Below, one piece after another: positions 55,164 to 64,000 of a stretch of 64,000 nt of DNA. The translations under genes were made by a program, and so were the position numbers. Position 1 is the first letter of the stretch; every line of letters starts with the position of its first letter. The notes beneath the pieces were generated by a model. The model saw only the letters and a program-made list of their open reading frames with translations, was not told the origin of the DNA and made no database searches. Source of the DNA: an uncultured Methylocystaceae bacterium (GTDB lineage Bacteria > Pseudomonadota > Alphaproteobacteria > Rhizobiales > Beijerinckiaceae); the NCBI GenBank assembly GCA_937870755.1, contig CALMZV010000145.1, positions 118,053-182,052 on the forward strand. The letters are read 5' to 3'.

Positions 55164-57251
55164 TCAGTGCCGGTTGTTGGCGCTGTGGTTGGCGCTGTGG
55201 TTGGTCTGGCCGCCGTGCTGGGCGACGACCGTGTCCGCCGCCTTGCCCACCATTTCGGCCAGATGGTCGAACTCGGCGGTGAAAAAGCCGACGCCCGAGG
55301 TCGCCGAACGCAGGTCCACGATCAGCCCGCGCATTTCAGCCTCGGGAATTTGCGTGTCGAGCACCTCCCAGCCTTCCCAGCCGGGGCGTCCGTCGTAGCC
55401 GAGAATCTGCCCGCGGCGGCCGGTGACGATGCCGGTCGCCCGGGACATCGCCTCGCTCGGCACGGCGATCTTCACCGATAGGATCGGCTCCAGCAGCACC
55501 GCCCCCGCCTTCTCCAGCGCCTCGCTCATGCCGATGCGCGCGGCGGTGCGGAAGGCCATGTCGGAGGAATCGACCGTGTGATACGAACCATCGGTGAGCG
55601 TGGCGGCGACGTCCACCACCTCGAAGCCGAGCGGGCCTTTCTCGCACGCGTCCCGACAGCCGGCTTCCACGGACGAGAAATATTGCCGCGGCACTGAACC
55701 GCCGTGGACCGTTTCGGCGAACTGGAAACCCTCGCCGCGCGCGCGCGGCTTCACGTCCAGCACCACGTCGCCGAACTGGCCGTGACCGCCCGACTGCTTC
55801 TTGTGGCGGCCGCGCACGGAGACGGGATGGCGGATCGTCTCGCGATAGGCGACGGCCGGCGGGTGCGTCTCGAGCGCGATGCCGAACCGCCCCGCCAGAC
55901 GTTCGATGGCCACGCGCAGGTGCATCTCGCCCTGGCCGAGCAGCTTCATCTCGCCGGACGCCTGATCCTGCACGAACTGCAGCGAAGGATCTTCCTCCAC
56001 CAGCTTGGTCATGGCGGCGGCGAGTTTGGCCTCGTCCTTGCGGTCCTTGATGGCGAGCGCGAGCGCATGCACTGGCTGCGGTGGATGAATCGTGGCGATG
56101 ACCGGTTTCGGCTTGCCGTTCCTGGCGTCGCCGAACGTCTCTCCGGTGGCGATGTGGTCGAGCCGGCCGAAGGCGAGCGTGTCGCCTTCCTCCGCGCGCG
56201 TCAGGCGCACGGTGGTGGAGCCGGCCATGCGCGCGATGGAGGCGATGCGATCCTCCTCGCCGCCGGCGCCGACGACGGTCGCGTTGTCGACGAAGGCGCC
56301 GCGCAGCACGCGCGCCAGCGTCAGCTTGCCGCCGTGCGCCGTGTGCACCGAGCGCAGCGCCTGCGCGAGCGGCGCGCCCGTATCCGAAACGCCGAGGCGC
56401 TTGCGCGTGGCCGCGACGCCCGCCGACTCGTGGCGCAGCGCCTTCAACAATCGCGTGACGCCATTCCCGCGGTCGGCCGAACCGATGAGCAGCGGCGCGA
56501 CGAGACCCTCGCGCAATTCGCGCGTGAGATCGTCGAACACCTGGTCGCGCGGCGGCTCGATGTCGGAGATCAGCTCCTCCATCAGCGCGTCGTCGTAGTC
56601 GGCGAGTTTCTCCAGCATCGAATAGCGCGCTTCCTTCTCGCGCGGCAGTTCGCCGGCGGGCACGTCGATGACGGCGGAGGGCGCGTGTTCGCGATAGACA
56701 AAGGCGCGTTCGAGCGCGAGATCGATGAAACCGGTGGCGATGCCGTTCTGCCAGATCGGAATCTGGCGCAGCAGCAGCGGCGCGCGCGAGGCGGGCTGGA
56801 GCATCGCCAGCGTCTCGCGCACGCGCGTGGTGGCGATGTCGATCTTGTTGAGAAACAAAATGCGCGGCAGGCCGATCTCTTCAAGTTCGCGCAGAATGAG
56901 CTGCAAGGCCGGTAGTTTGCGCGGATCGGCCTCGCACACCACAATGGCGACGTCGCAGAAGGGGGCGATGTTGCGAAGGTCGTGCGAGAATTCGATTGAG
57001 CCGGGACAATCGACGAAGGTGTAGCGGTCGCCGAGATAATCGATGGAGGCGACGTTGGCCTCCACGCTCATGGCGTGGGCGCGCGCCTCGGGGCTCGAGT
57101 CGCCGATGCTCGATTTGTCGCGCACCGATCCCTGGCGCGACAGGGCGCCCCCGCGCACCAATATGCTCTCCAGCAACGTGGTCTTGCCGCTCTGAAAGGG
57201 GCCGACGATCGCGATGAGCCTCGGCCCCTCGATTCTTCTGTTCTCCGGCAT
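55164..57251 (-). CDS. EF-G-like translation GTPase with altered G3 motif
   Basis: Protein of 695 residues with the EF-G domain order: G domain, domain II, then III-V (YRETIRHPVSVRGRHKKQSGGHGQFGDV, SMRATG-type C-terminal region as SEAMSRATGIVTGRRGQILGY). G1 is GPFQSGKT (17-24) and G4 is NKID (135-138). G3 reads DCPGSIEF (81-88), so Ser85 stands at the position of the catalytic His of EF-G (DTPGH). Hydrolysis may be slow or differently activated. It is a divergent EF-G paralogue of unknown role; the housekeeping fusA normally lies with rpsL/rpsG. The last residues form a short HSAN repeat. Confidence 0.85.
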   Translation of the reverse strand: MPENRRIEGPRLIAIVGPFQSGKTTLLESILVRGGALSRQGSVRDKSSIGDSSPEARAHAMSVEANVASIDYLGDRYTFVDCPGSIEFSHDLRNIAPFCDVAIVVCEADPRKLPALQLILRELEEIGLPRILFLNKIDIATTRVRETLAMLQPASRAPLLLRQIPIWQNGIATGFIDLALERAFVYREHAPSAVIDVPAGELPREKEARYSMLEKLADYDDALMEELISDIEPPRDQVFDDLTRELREGLVAPLLIGSADRGNGVTRLLKALRHESAGVAATRKRLGVSDTGAPLAQALRSVHTAHGGKLTLARVLRGAFVDNATVVGAGGEEDRIASIARMAGSTTVRLTRAEEGDTLAFGRLDHIATGETFGDARNGKPKPVIATIHPPQPVHALALAIKDRKDEAKLAAAMTKLVEEDPSLQFVQDQASGEMKLLGQGEMHLRVAIERLAGRFGIALETHPPAVAYRETIRHPVSVRGRHKKQSGGHGQFGDVVLDVKPRARGEGFQFAETVHGGSVPRQYFSSVEAGCRDACEKGPLGFEVVDVAATLTDGSYHTVDSSDMAFRTAARIGMSEALEKAGAVLLEPILSVKIAVPSEAMSRATGIVTGRRGQILGYDGRPGWEGWEVLDTQIPEAEMRGLIVDLRSATSGVGFFTAEFDHLAEMVGKAADTVVAQHGGQTNHSANHSANNRH
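55177..55200 (-). repeat. 12-bp tandem repeat at the EF-G-like C-terminus
   Basis: TTGGCGCTGTGG at 55177-55188 is repeated at 55189-55200 and partially continued, encoding NHSANHSAN near the end of the EF-G-like protein. It is in frame, so expansion would only add residues. Confidence 0.75.
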
Positions 57252-57443
57252 TGTCGTCTCCTTTCAGCCTGCGCGTCCCCGCATGGGGACGGCCGGGTCG
57301 GGGATCGTTTCACCGCCCGGCGCAATGCGCAAGCAGTTGAAGACGCGACATTTGGCGGGAGCTCGCGCGCCGCGAAACTTGACCTGAGTCAGAGCGGCGC
57401 GCGTGAAGCCGGCGTAAAGATTTCCGTTCTTGCGCGCGCAGTC

Positions 57444-57941
57444 CTAGCGATGGCGGCGTGCGCGGATCTGGCGTGGCGGGGGCACGTATTCGAGTTCCAT
57501 GCTCGTGACGCCGGCGGCGACGTCCACGCCCACCTGCGCCTGCACGGAGAACGGTTGCAGACTGACCGTTCGGTTGGAGCCGCCGAGAAGCGCATTCGCG
57601 CCCACGCCCACGCCCGCCGTCGCCGAGGCGCCCACGCCGCCATAGTCGCCGGCCAGCGCGCCGGGACCGATCTTGCTGGTGGATGTCGCGACCAGCCAGT
57701 CGAGGTGGCCCGGTCCCGTCGCGCCAAGGTCGACGCCAAAGCGCTTGATGGTCCCCACGTAATGTTCGGGCGGGGCGCCGTCGTCGCGGAAGAACAGGCA
57801 GTCGAGAGCCTTGCTCGATGTGATGATCATGCCGACGCCGCCGGACACATCGCATTCGAGCGAACCGGCGCGGCCCATCTGGGCGGCGGCGGGCGTGGAT
57901 GCGGTCAGCGCGACGGCGGCGGCAAGGATGAGATGTTTCAT
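57444..57941 (-). CDS. DUF992 family secreted protein
   Basis: Protein of 165 residues with a signal peptide (MKHLILAAAVALTASTPAAAQ, cleavage probably after AAA-Q). The mature part has DUF992 features: SLECDVSGGVGMIITSSKALDC (two cysteines that may pair), the LDWLVATSTSKIGPGALAGDY stretch and a glycine-rich segment GGVGASATAGVGVGANALLGG. It is a periplasmic protein of unknown function common in Hyphomicrobiales. The C-terminus is Arg/His-rich. Confidence 0.85.
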   Translation of the reverse strand: MKHLILAAAVALTASTPAAAQMGRAGSLECDVSGGVGMIITSSKALDCLFFRDDGAPPEHYVGTIKRFGVDLGATGPGHLDWLVATSTSKIGPGALAGDYGGVGASATAGVGVGANALLGGSNRTVSLQPFSVQAQVGVDVAAGVTSMELEYVPPPRQIRARRHR

Positions 57942-58170
57942 GAGGATCTCCCGTGCGGCCGGATGACCGTCCGGCCGTCGGGAGACAACGCGCGATGCGC
58001 CGTCAAGGTTCCGCTGCGCCGCGCGGCGGCAGACGCGACGCGCGCGAAAGCCAGCGCGGCGGCGCTAGCACCCGCGCGCATCAAGGTCGAAACCTCCGAA
58101 AGGCGGGACACAGGGGCCTCCTCAACTGGGTCGCCCCTGCCGCCCAAGGTGAACGCAGGTTTTTTTGCCT

Positions 58171-59944
<1,774 letters not shown>

Positions 59945-59979
59945 CTGGCGCGAGAGCAGAAGCCTGCTCGCAACGCCGC

Positions 59980-60017
59980 AAAGCGCCGCTCCTGCGAATG
60001 GAGCGGCGCTTTCGTTT
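59980..60017 (+). terminator. Intrinsic terminator
   Basis: Perfect 13-bp stem AAAGCGCCGCTCC/GGAGCGGCGCTTT (59980-59992, 60000-60012) with a 7-base loop and a TTTCGTTT tail, 36 bases after the small membrane protein gene. Confidence 0.88.
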
Positions 60018-60058
60018 GCGGTGTCGAATATTAACGGCTTGTCGCCATCCTGAGGCGC

Positions 60059-61276
60059 ATGGCGGGTTTTGTGGATTCGATACGGAGGGGCGCCTGGCTC
60101 ACGCCGCAGCGCGCGCGGGCCTACGCCGTCCTGCTGCTGGCGGCGGGGGCTGTCGCGCTGGCCGCCGGCATGCTCGCCGACGGGCTCGGCCACGGCGTCG
60201 CCGGGCGGCAGCCCGGAACGGATTTCACGCAGGTCTGGGTTGCGGGGCTGGAGGCGAACGAGGGCGCCGCCAGCGCGCCGTTCGACCCGGCGACTCATTT
60301 CGCCCGGCAGCGCGCGTTATTCGGCGCCAACGCGCATATCTACGGCTGGCACTACCCGCCGTTCTTTCTGTTCATCGCGGCCGCGCTCGCGCTCCTGCCC
60401 TATCTGGCGGCGCTGGCGGTGTGGCTCGGCGCGACGCTCGCGGCCTATCTGGCGGCGTTTCGCGCCGCGGTCGGCGCGCCGCCGCCGGCGGGCTGGTGGC
60501 TGCCCGCGCTCGCCTTTCCCGCGGTGTTCGTCAACATAGGCCACGGACAGAACGGGTTTCTGACGGCGGCGCTGCTGGCCGGCGGGCTGATGCTGGTCGA
60601 CCGGAGGCCGTTTCTGGCCGGCGCCATCCTGGCGTGTCTGGCCTACAAGCCGCAGTTCGCGCTGATCGCGCCGCTGGCGCTGCTGGCCGCGCGCGAGGGC
60701 CGGGCGCTCGCCGGCGGCGCGGCCGGGCTCGCGGCGCTTTGCCTGGTCACGCTGGCCGCGTTCGGTCTGGCGCCATGGCTCGCCTTTCTGCGCAGCCTCG
60801 ATTTCACCCAGCGCGTGGTGATCGAGGGCGGCGCCATCGGCTTCGAGAAGATCCAGAGCGTATTCGCCGCCGCGCGGCTCCTCGGCGCGTCGACGACGGC
60901 GGCCTATGCCGCGCAGGCGATCGTCGCGGCGGCCGCGTTCGCCGGCGTCGTCCGGCTGTGGGCCGCGGGCGCCGACCGGCGGCTCGCGATCGCGGCGGCG
61001 CTGACGGCGGCGCTCATGACCACCCCATACTGCCTCGACTACGACATGGTCGTGCTCGGTCCGGCGCTGGCGCTGATGTATGCGCATGGCCGCGCGCGGG
61101 GGTTCGCGCCTTACGAAAAATCGGCGATGGCGCTCGTGTTCGTCACGCCGCTGATCGCGCGTCCGCTGGCGGGTCTGTCCGCGCCCGTCGCGCCGTTGAT
61201 CGTGTGCATGTTCTTTGGCTTCATCGTGTGGCGCGCGAGCGCGTCGCAACCCGCCGCATCGCCCGCCGCAGCTTAA
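60059..61276 (+). CDS. GT87-family membrane glycosyltransferase (DUF2029)
   Basis: Polytopic membrane protein of 405 residues with about ten helices. GT-C-type features are an early luminal acidic motif GTDFTQVWVAG, then WHYPPFFLF, NIGHGQNGFL and ACLAYKPQFAL, as in polyprenyl-phosphate-mannose-dependent mannosyltransferases of family GT87. It should transfer a sugar from a lipid-phosphate donor on the periplasmic side. The C-terminal residues are Ala/Pro-rich. GAGG precedes the start. No polyprenol-phosphate-mannose synthase is in the window. Confidence 0.85.
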   Translation: MAGFVDSIRRGAWLTPQRARAYAVLLLAAGAVALAAGMLADGLGHGVAGRQPGTDFTQVWVAGLEANEGAASAPFDPATHFARQRALFGANAHIYGWHYPPFFLFIAAALALLPYLAALAVWLGATLAAYLAAFRAAVGAPPPAGWWLPALAFPAVFVNIGHGQNGFLTAALLAGGLMLVDRRPFLAGAILACLAYKPQFALIAPLALLAAREGRALAGGAAGLAALCLVTLAAFGLAPWLAFLRSLDFTQRVVIEGGAIGFEKIQSVFAAARLLGASTTAAYAAQAIVAAAAFAGVVRLWAAGADRRLAIAAALTAALMTTPYCLDYDMVVLGPALALMYAHGRARGFAPYEKSAMALVFVTPLIARPLAGLSAPVAPLIVCMFFGFIVWRASASQPAASPAAA

Positions 61277-61323
61277 GATCGGCGAGGCTTTGACCGGGGC
61301 GAGACTCGCCCCATATTCCCCCG

Positions 61324-63858
61324 ATGATCCGACCGCCCAAACGGAAAGCCTCGCGCGCGAAAGCCTCGCGACCCGACGTGACTCCGCTCGACGAACATTT
61401 GTCGGCGCTGCTCAATCCCGCGTTGAGCGCGCCGTCCGCCCGGCCGCGCGGCTTCGAGGAGGCGCCGCAGGCGACCTATCTCGCGCGCGACGGGCTGGTA
61501 GGCGCGACCGCGACGGTCGAATCGCTCAAGCAGCTTTTGGAGTTGGGCGATCCGAATCTGCGCGCGAAGACGCCGTGGATGCCGCATCGGCCCGAGCGCC
61601 CGCAGAAATCGGAAGGCGGGCGCACGTTCCGCATCGTGTCCGACTACGAGCCGAAGGGCGACCAGCCGCAGGCCATCGACGAACTCGTCGCCGGCCTCGC
61701 GCAGCACGAGCGCGATCAAGTGCTGCTCGGCGTGACAGGATCGGGCAAGACGTTCACGATGGCGAGCGTGATCGAGCGCGCGCAGCGCCCGGCGCTCGTT
61801 CTGGCGCCGAACAAGACGCTCGCAGCGCAACTGTACGGCGAGTTCAAATCGTTCTTTCCCGACAACGCGGTCGAGTATTTCGTTTCGTATTACGACTACT
61901 ACCAGCCGGAAGCCTACGTTCCCCGGACCGACACCTATATCGAGAAGGAATCGTCGATCAACGAGCAGATCGACCGCATGCGCCATTCGGCCACGCGCGC
62001 GCTGCTCGAACGCGACGATGTGGTCATCGTCGCCTCGGTGTCCTGCATCTACGGCATCGGCTCGGTCGAGACCTACACGGCGATGACGTTCTCGATCGAG
62101 GTCGGCGAAAAGATCGACCAGCGCCAGCTCATCGCCGATCTGGTGGCGCTGCACTACAAGCGCTCCGGCGGCGATTTTTCGCGCGGCCTGTTCCGCGTCC
62201 GTGGCGACACCGTCGAGATCTTTCCCGCCCACTACGAGGATCGCGCGTGGCGCGTCGGCTTTTTCGGCGACGAGGTGGAGAGCATCGCCGAATTCGATCC
62301 GCTGACGGGCAAGAAGACCGCGGACCTCGGGTTCGTGAAAATCTACGCCAACTCGCATTACGTCACGCCGCGCCCGACGCTGCTGCAGGCGATTTCCGGC
62401 ATCAAGAGCGAACTCAAGCAGCGGCTCGCGGAGCTGAACGCCGGCGGCCGGCTTCTGGAGGCGCAACGGCTCGAACAGCGCACGATGTTCGATCTGGAAA
62501 TGATGGAAGCGACCGGCTCGTGCGCGGGCATCGAGAACTACTCGCGCTATCTCACCGGCCGCAAGCCGGGCGAGCCGCCGCCGACGCTGTTCGAATATCT
62601 GCCCGACAACGCGCTCGTCTTCACCGACGAGAGCCATGTCACCGTGCCGCAGATCGGCGGCATGTATCGCGGCGACTTCCGCCGCAAGGCGACGCTCGCC
62701 GAATACGGGTTCCGCCTGCCCTCGTGCATGGACAACCGGCCGCTGCGGTTCGAGGAATGGGAGGCGATGCGCCCGCAGACCGTGCACGTTTCGGCGACGC
62801 CCGGAAGCTGGGAGATGGAGCGCGCGGGCGGCGTGTTCGTCGAGCAGGTCATCCGCCCCACCGGCCTGATCGATCCGCCGGTCGAAGTGCGGCCCGCACG
62901 CGCGCAGGTGGACGACCTTCTGGGCGAAGCGCGGGCGGTCGCGCAGCAGGGCTATCGCGCGCTCGTCACCGTGCTCACCAAACGCATGGCCGAGGATCTC
63001 ACCGAATATCTGCACGAGAACGGGGTTCGCGTGCGCTACATGCATTCCGACATCGACACCATCGAGCGTATCGAGATCATCCGCGACCTGCGGCTCGGCG
63101 CGTTCGACGTGCTGGTCGGCATCAATCTTCTGCGCGAGGGGCTCGACATTCCCGAATGCGGGCTCGTCGCCATTCTCGACGCCGACAAGGAAGGTTTTTT
63201 GCGCAGCGAGACGTCGCTGGTGCAGACCATCGGCCGCGCGGCGCGCAACGTCGACGGCCGCGTCATCCTCTACGCCGACAGCGTCACCGGCTCCATGCGG
63301 CGCGCGATGGACGAAACGGAACGACGCCGCGCGAAACAGCAGGCGTACAACGAGGCGAACGGCATCACGCCGGCCTCCATCAAGCGCGGCATCGCGGACA
63401 TTCTGGGCAGCGTCTACGAGCAGGACCACGTGACGGTGGACGCGGGCCTCGCCGCCGCGCCGCTCGTCGGGCACAATCTCAAACTCACGTTGGCCGACCT
63501 CGAAAAACGGATGCGCGAGGCCGCCGCCAATCTGGAGTTTGAGGAAGCCGCACGCTTGCGCGACGAGATCAAGCGGCTGGAGGCGACCGAACTCGCCATC
63601 GCCGACGATCCGCTCGCGCGGCAGGCCGAAATCGAGGACGAGGCGGGGCGGTTCGGCGGCAACCGCAAGTATGGGGCGGCGGCCAATCTACCGAAGTCTT
63701 CCGCGCAAGTCGGGAACACCCGACTTGCGAAGACTCGCGCGCACAAACCGACGGACGCCGACATGGGGCCGCACAACTTTGGCGGCGGCGAAGCGCGGCC
63801 GCGTTCGAGCGCGGGCAAGGGCGGGACGCGGGCATCGAAGGGGAAGCGAAGAGGGTAG
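61324..63858 (+). CDS. uvrB: Excinuclease ABC subunit UvrB
   Basis: DNA damage-verifying helicase-like subunit of 844 residues. Walker A is GVTGSGKT at 136-143; the beta-hairpin is [18 protein letters not shown], and DESH is the Walker B; helicase motifs V-VI are [13 protein letters not shown] and QTIGRAARN. The UVR domain that binds UvrC ([24 protein letters not shown]) is near residues 725-755. E. coli UvrB has 673 residues; here there is a roughly 100-residue N-terminal extension and an 80-residue basic C-terminal tail. The tail includes a palindromic insertion. Confidence 0.97.
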   Translation: MIRPPKRKASRAKASRPDVTPLDEHLSALLNPALSAPSARPRGFEEAPQATYLARDGLVGATATVESLKQLLELGDPNLRAKTPWMPHRPERPQKSEGGRTFRIVSDYEPKGDQPQAIDELVAGLAQHERDQVLLGVTGSGKTFTMASVIERAQRPALVLAPNKTLAAQLYGEFKSFFPDNAVEYFVSYYDYYQPEAYVPRTDTYIEKESSINEQIDRMRHSATRALLERDDVVIVASVSCIYGIGSVETYTAMTFSIEVGEKIDQRQLIADLVALHYKRSGGDFSRGLFRVRGDTVEIFPAHYEDRAWRVGFFGDEVESIAEFDPLTGKKTADLGFVKIYANSHYVTPRPTLLQAISGIKSELKQRLAELNAGGRLLEAQRLEQRTMFDLEMMEATGSCAGIENYSRYLTGRKPGEPPPTLFEYLPDNALVFTDESHVTVPQIGGMYRGDFRRKATLAEYGFRLPSCMDNRPLRFEEWEAMRPQTVHVSATPGSWEMERAGGVFVEQVIRPTGLIDPPVEVRPARAQVDDLLGEARAVAQQGYRALVTVLTKRMAEDLTEYLHENGVRVRYMHSDIDTIERIEIIRDLRLGAFDVLVGINLLREGLDIPECGLVAILDADKEGFLRSETSLVQTIGRAARNVDGRVILYADSVTGSMRRAMDETERRRAKQQAYNEANGITPASIKRGIADILGSVYEQDHVTVDAGLAAAPLVGHNLKLTLADLEKRMREAAANLEFEEAARLRDEIKRLEATELAIADDPLARQAEIEDEAGRFGGNRKYGAAANLPKSSAQVGNTRLAKTRAHKPTDADMGPHNFGGGEARPRSSAGKGGTRASKGKRRG
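63704..63729 (+). repeat. Palindrome inside the uvrB coding tail
   Basis: CGCAAGTCGGG (63704-63714) and CCCGACTTGCG (63719-63729) form a perfect 11-bp stem with an AACA loop, flanked by AGTCTT (63695-63700) and AAGACT (63730-63735) that extend the stem after a 3-base bulge. It is translated as [14 protein letters not shown]. The shape suggests a small REP-like element inserted in frame. Confidence 0.7.
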
Positions 63859-63913
63859 GTTGCGCGTAGCCGCGCCGCGTCTTCCTCCCCTTTCATGGGG
63901 CGGCGCGCGACCC

Positions 63914-63939
63914 CCCTCTCCCCGCGAGCGGGGAGAGGG
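63914..63939. repeat. REP-like palindrome downstream of uvrB
   Basis: CCCTCTCCCCGC (63914-63925) pairs with GCGGGGAGAGGG (63928-63939), followed by CTGGGGTGAGGGG. This sequence type recurs as intergenic palindromes in many GC-rich Proteobacteria. It may also act as the 3' end of uvrB mRNA. The 13-G homopolymer at 63978-63990 that follows could be an assembly artefact. Confidence 0.7.
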
Positions 63940-64000
63940 CTGGGGTGAGGGGCGGCAACAGGCGGTCCGGGTGCGGCGGGGGGGGGGGGGCGGCGGCGCG

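Noticed and set aside
58155..58170. T-run (TTTTTTT) near the aatA stop as a terminator
   Set aside because: It is a T-run only on the plus strand, whereas aatA is on the minus strand, and no stem precedes it.
63978..63990. 13-G homopolymer as a phase-variation tract
   Set aside because: It lies outside any gene at the very end of the window next to a REP-like palindrome and is more likely an assembly or contig-edge effect.

Overview
The window is GC-rich chromosomal DNA from an alphaproteobacterium. It carries the CtrA cell-cycle module (ctrA, chpT, sciP), an eipA-type DUF1134 gene, DUF992 and DUF2852 proteins and a fliJ next to ctrA. Together these point to the order Hyphomicrobiales (Rhizobiales), perhaps near the Beijerinckiaceae/Methylocystaceae. 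The order-level placement is inference from gene content; no rRNA or other taxonomic marker is present. I see no phage, insertion sequence or CRISPR array.

Layout. 0-4.7 kb (minus): 5'-part of an RND efflux pump gene with its adaptor, then an aminoglycoside-phosphotransferase-fold protein, a short-chain dehydrogenase and a MaoC hydratase that look like an acyl-CoA module. 4.8-9 kb (plus): TPP riboswitch, thiC and terminator, then a tryptophanase-like lyase and a MoCo adenylyltransferase. 9-14.5 kb (minus): a MarR-EmrA-EmrB efflux operon with an AT-rich operator, then an ABC exporter. 14.7-17.3 kb (plus): a tight operon of a coiled-coil protein, a transmembrane roadblock-like/OmpA-like protein and a Rab-like small GTPase. 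A degenerate two-component protein converges on it, followed by a NarL/HisKA_3 pair. 20.4-23.7 kb (minus): gmd, rmd and a glycosyltransferase, which should make and use GDP-D-rhamnose.

23.9-33.8 kb is an acyl-CoA/lipid catabolism region: three crotonases, two paired acyl-CoA dehydrogenases, a GlcD-type FAD dehydrogenase, an SDR, a family IV esterase, and GntR and TetR regulators. 33.9-37.8 kb: universal stress protein, methyltransferase, tRNA-Met(CAU), sciP, a YbhN-like flippase and fliJ.

38.2-46.5 kb is the regulatory core: ctrA, and on the opposite strand chpT-cheA-cheW-cheY-cheB-cheR with overlapping reading frames, then cysQ and eipA. TTAA-N7-TTAA-like CtrA boxes (one mismatch each) lie upstream of sciP, cheA and eipA, and TTAACC half-sites upstream of ctrA, so part of the CtrA regulon appears to sit beside its regulator.

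46.5-64 kb: a membrane coiled-coil protein, FMN glutamate-synthase-like protein, cytochrome P450, extensin-like lipoprotein, a membrane-domain/FAD-oxidoreductase fusion, DUF2852, an EF-G-like GTPase with an altered G3 motif, DUF992, aspartate aminotransferase, a GT87 membrane protein and uvrB with a palindrome inside its coding tail. A REP-like palindrome and a 13-G run end the window.

The strongest candidate for an undescribed system is the 14.7-17.3 kb operon: a small GTPase linked through a cytoplasmic roadblock-like region and one membrane span to a periplasmic BON-like/OmpA-like peptidoglycan-binding domain.
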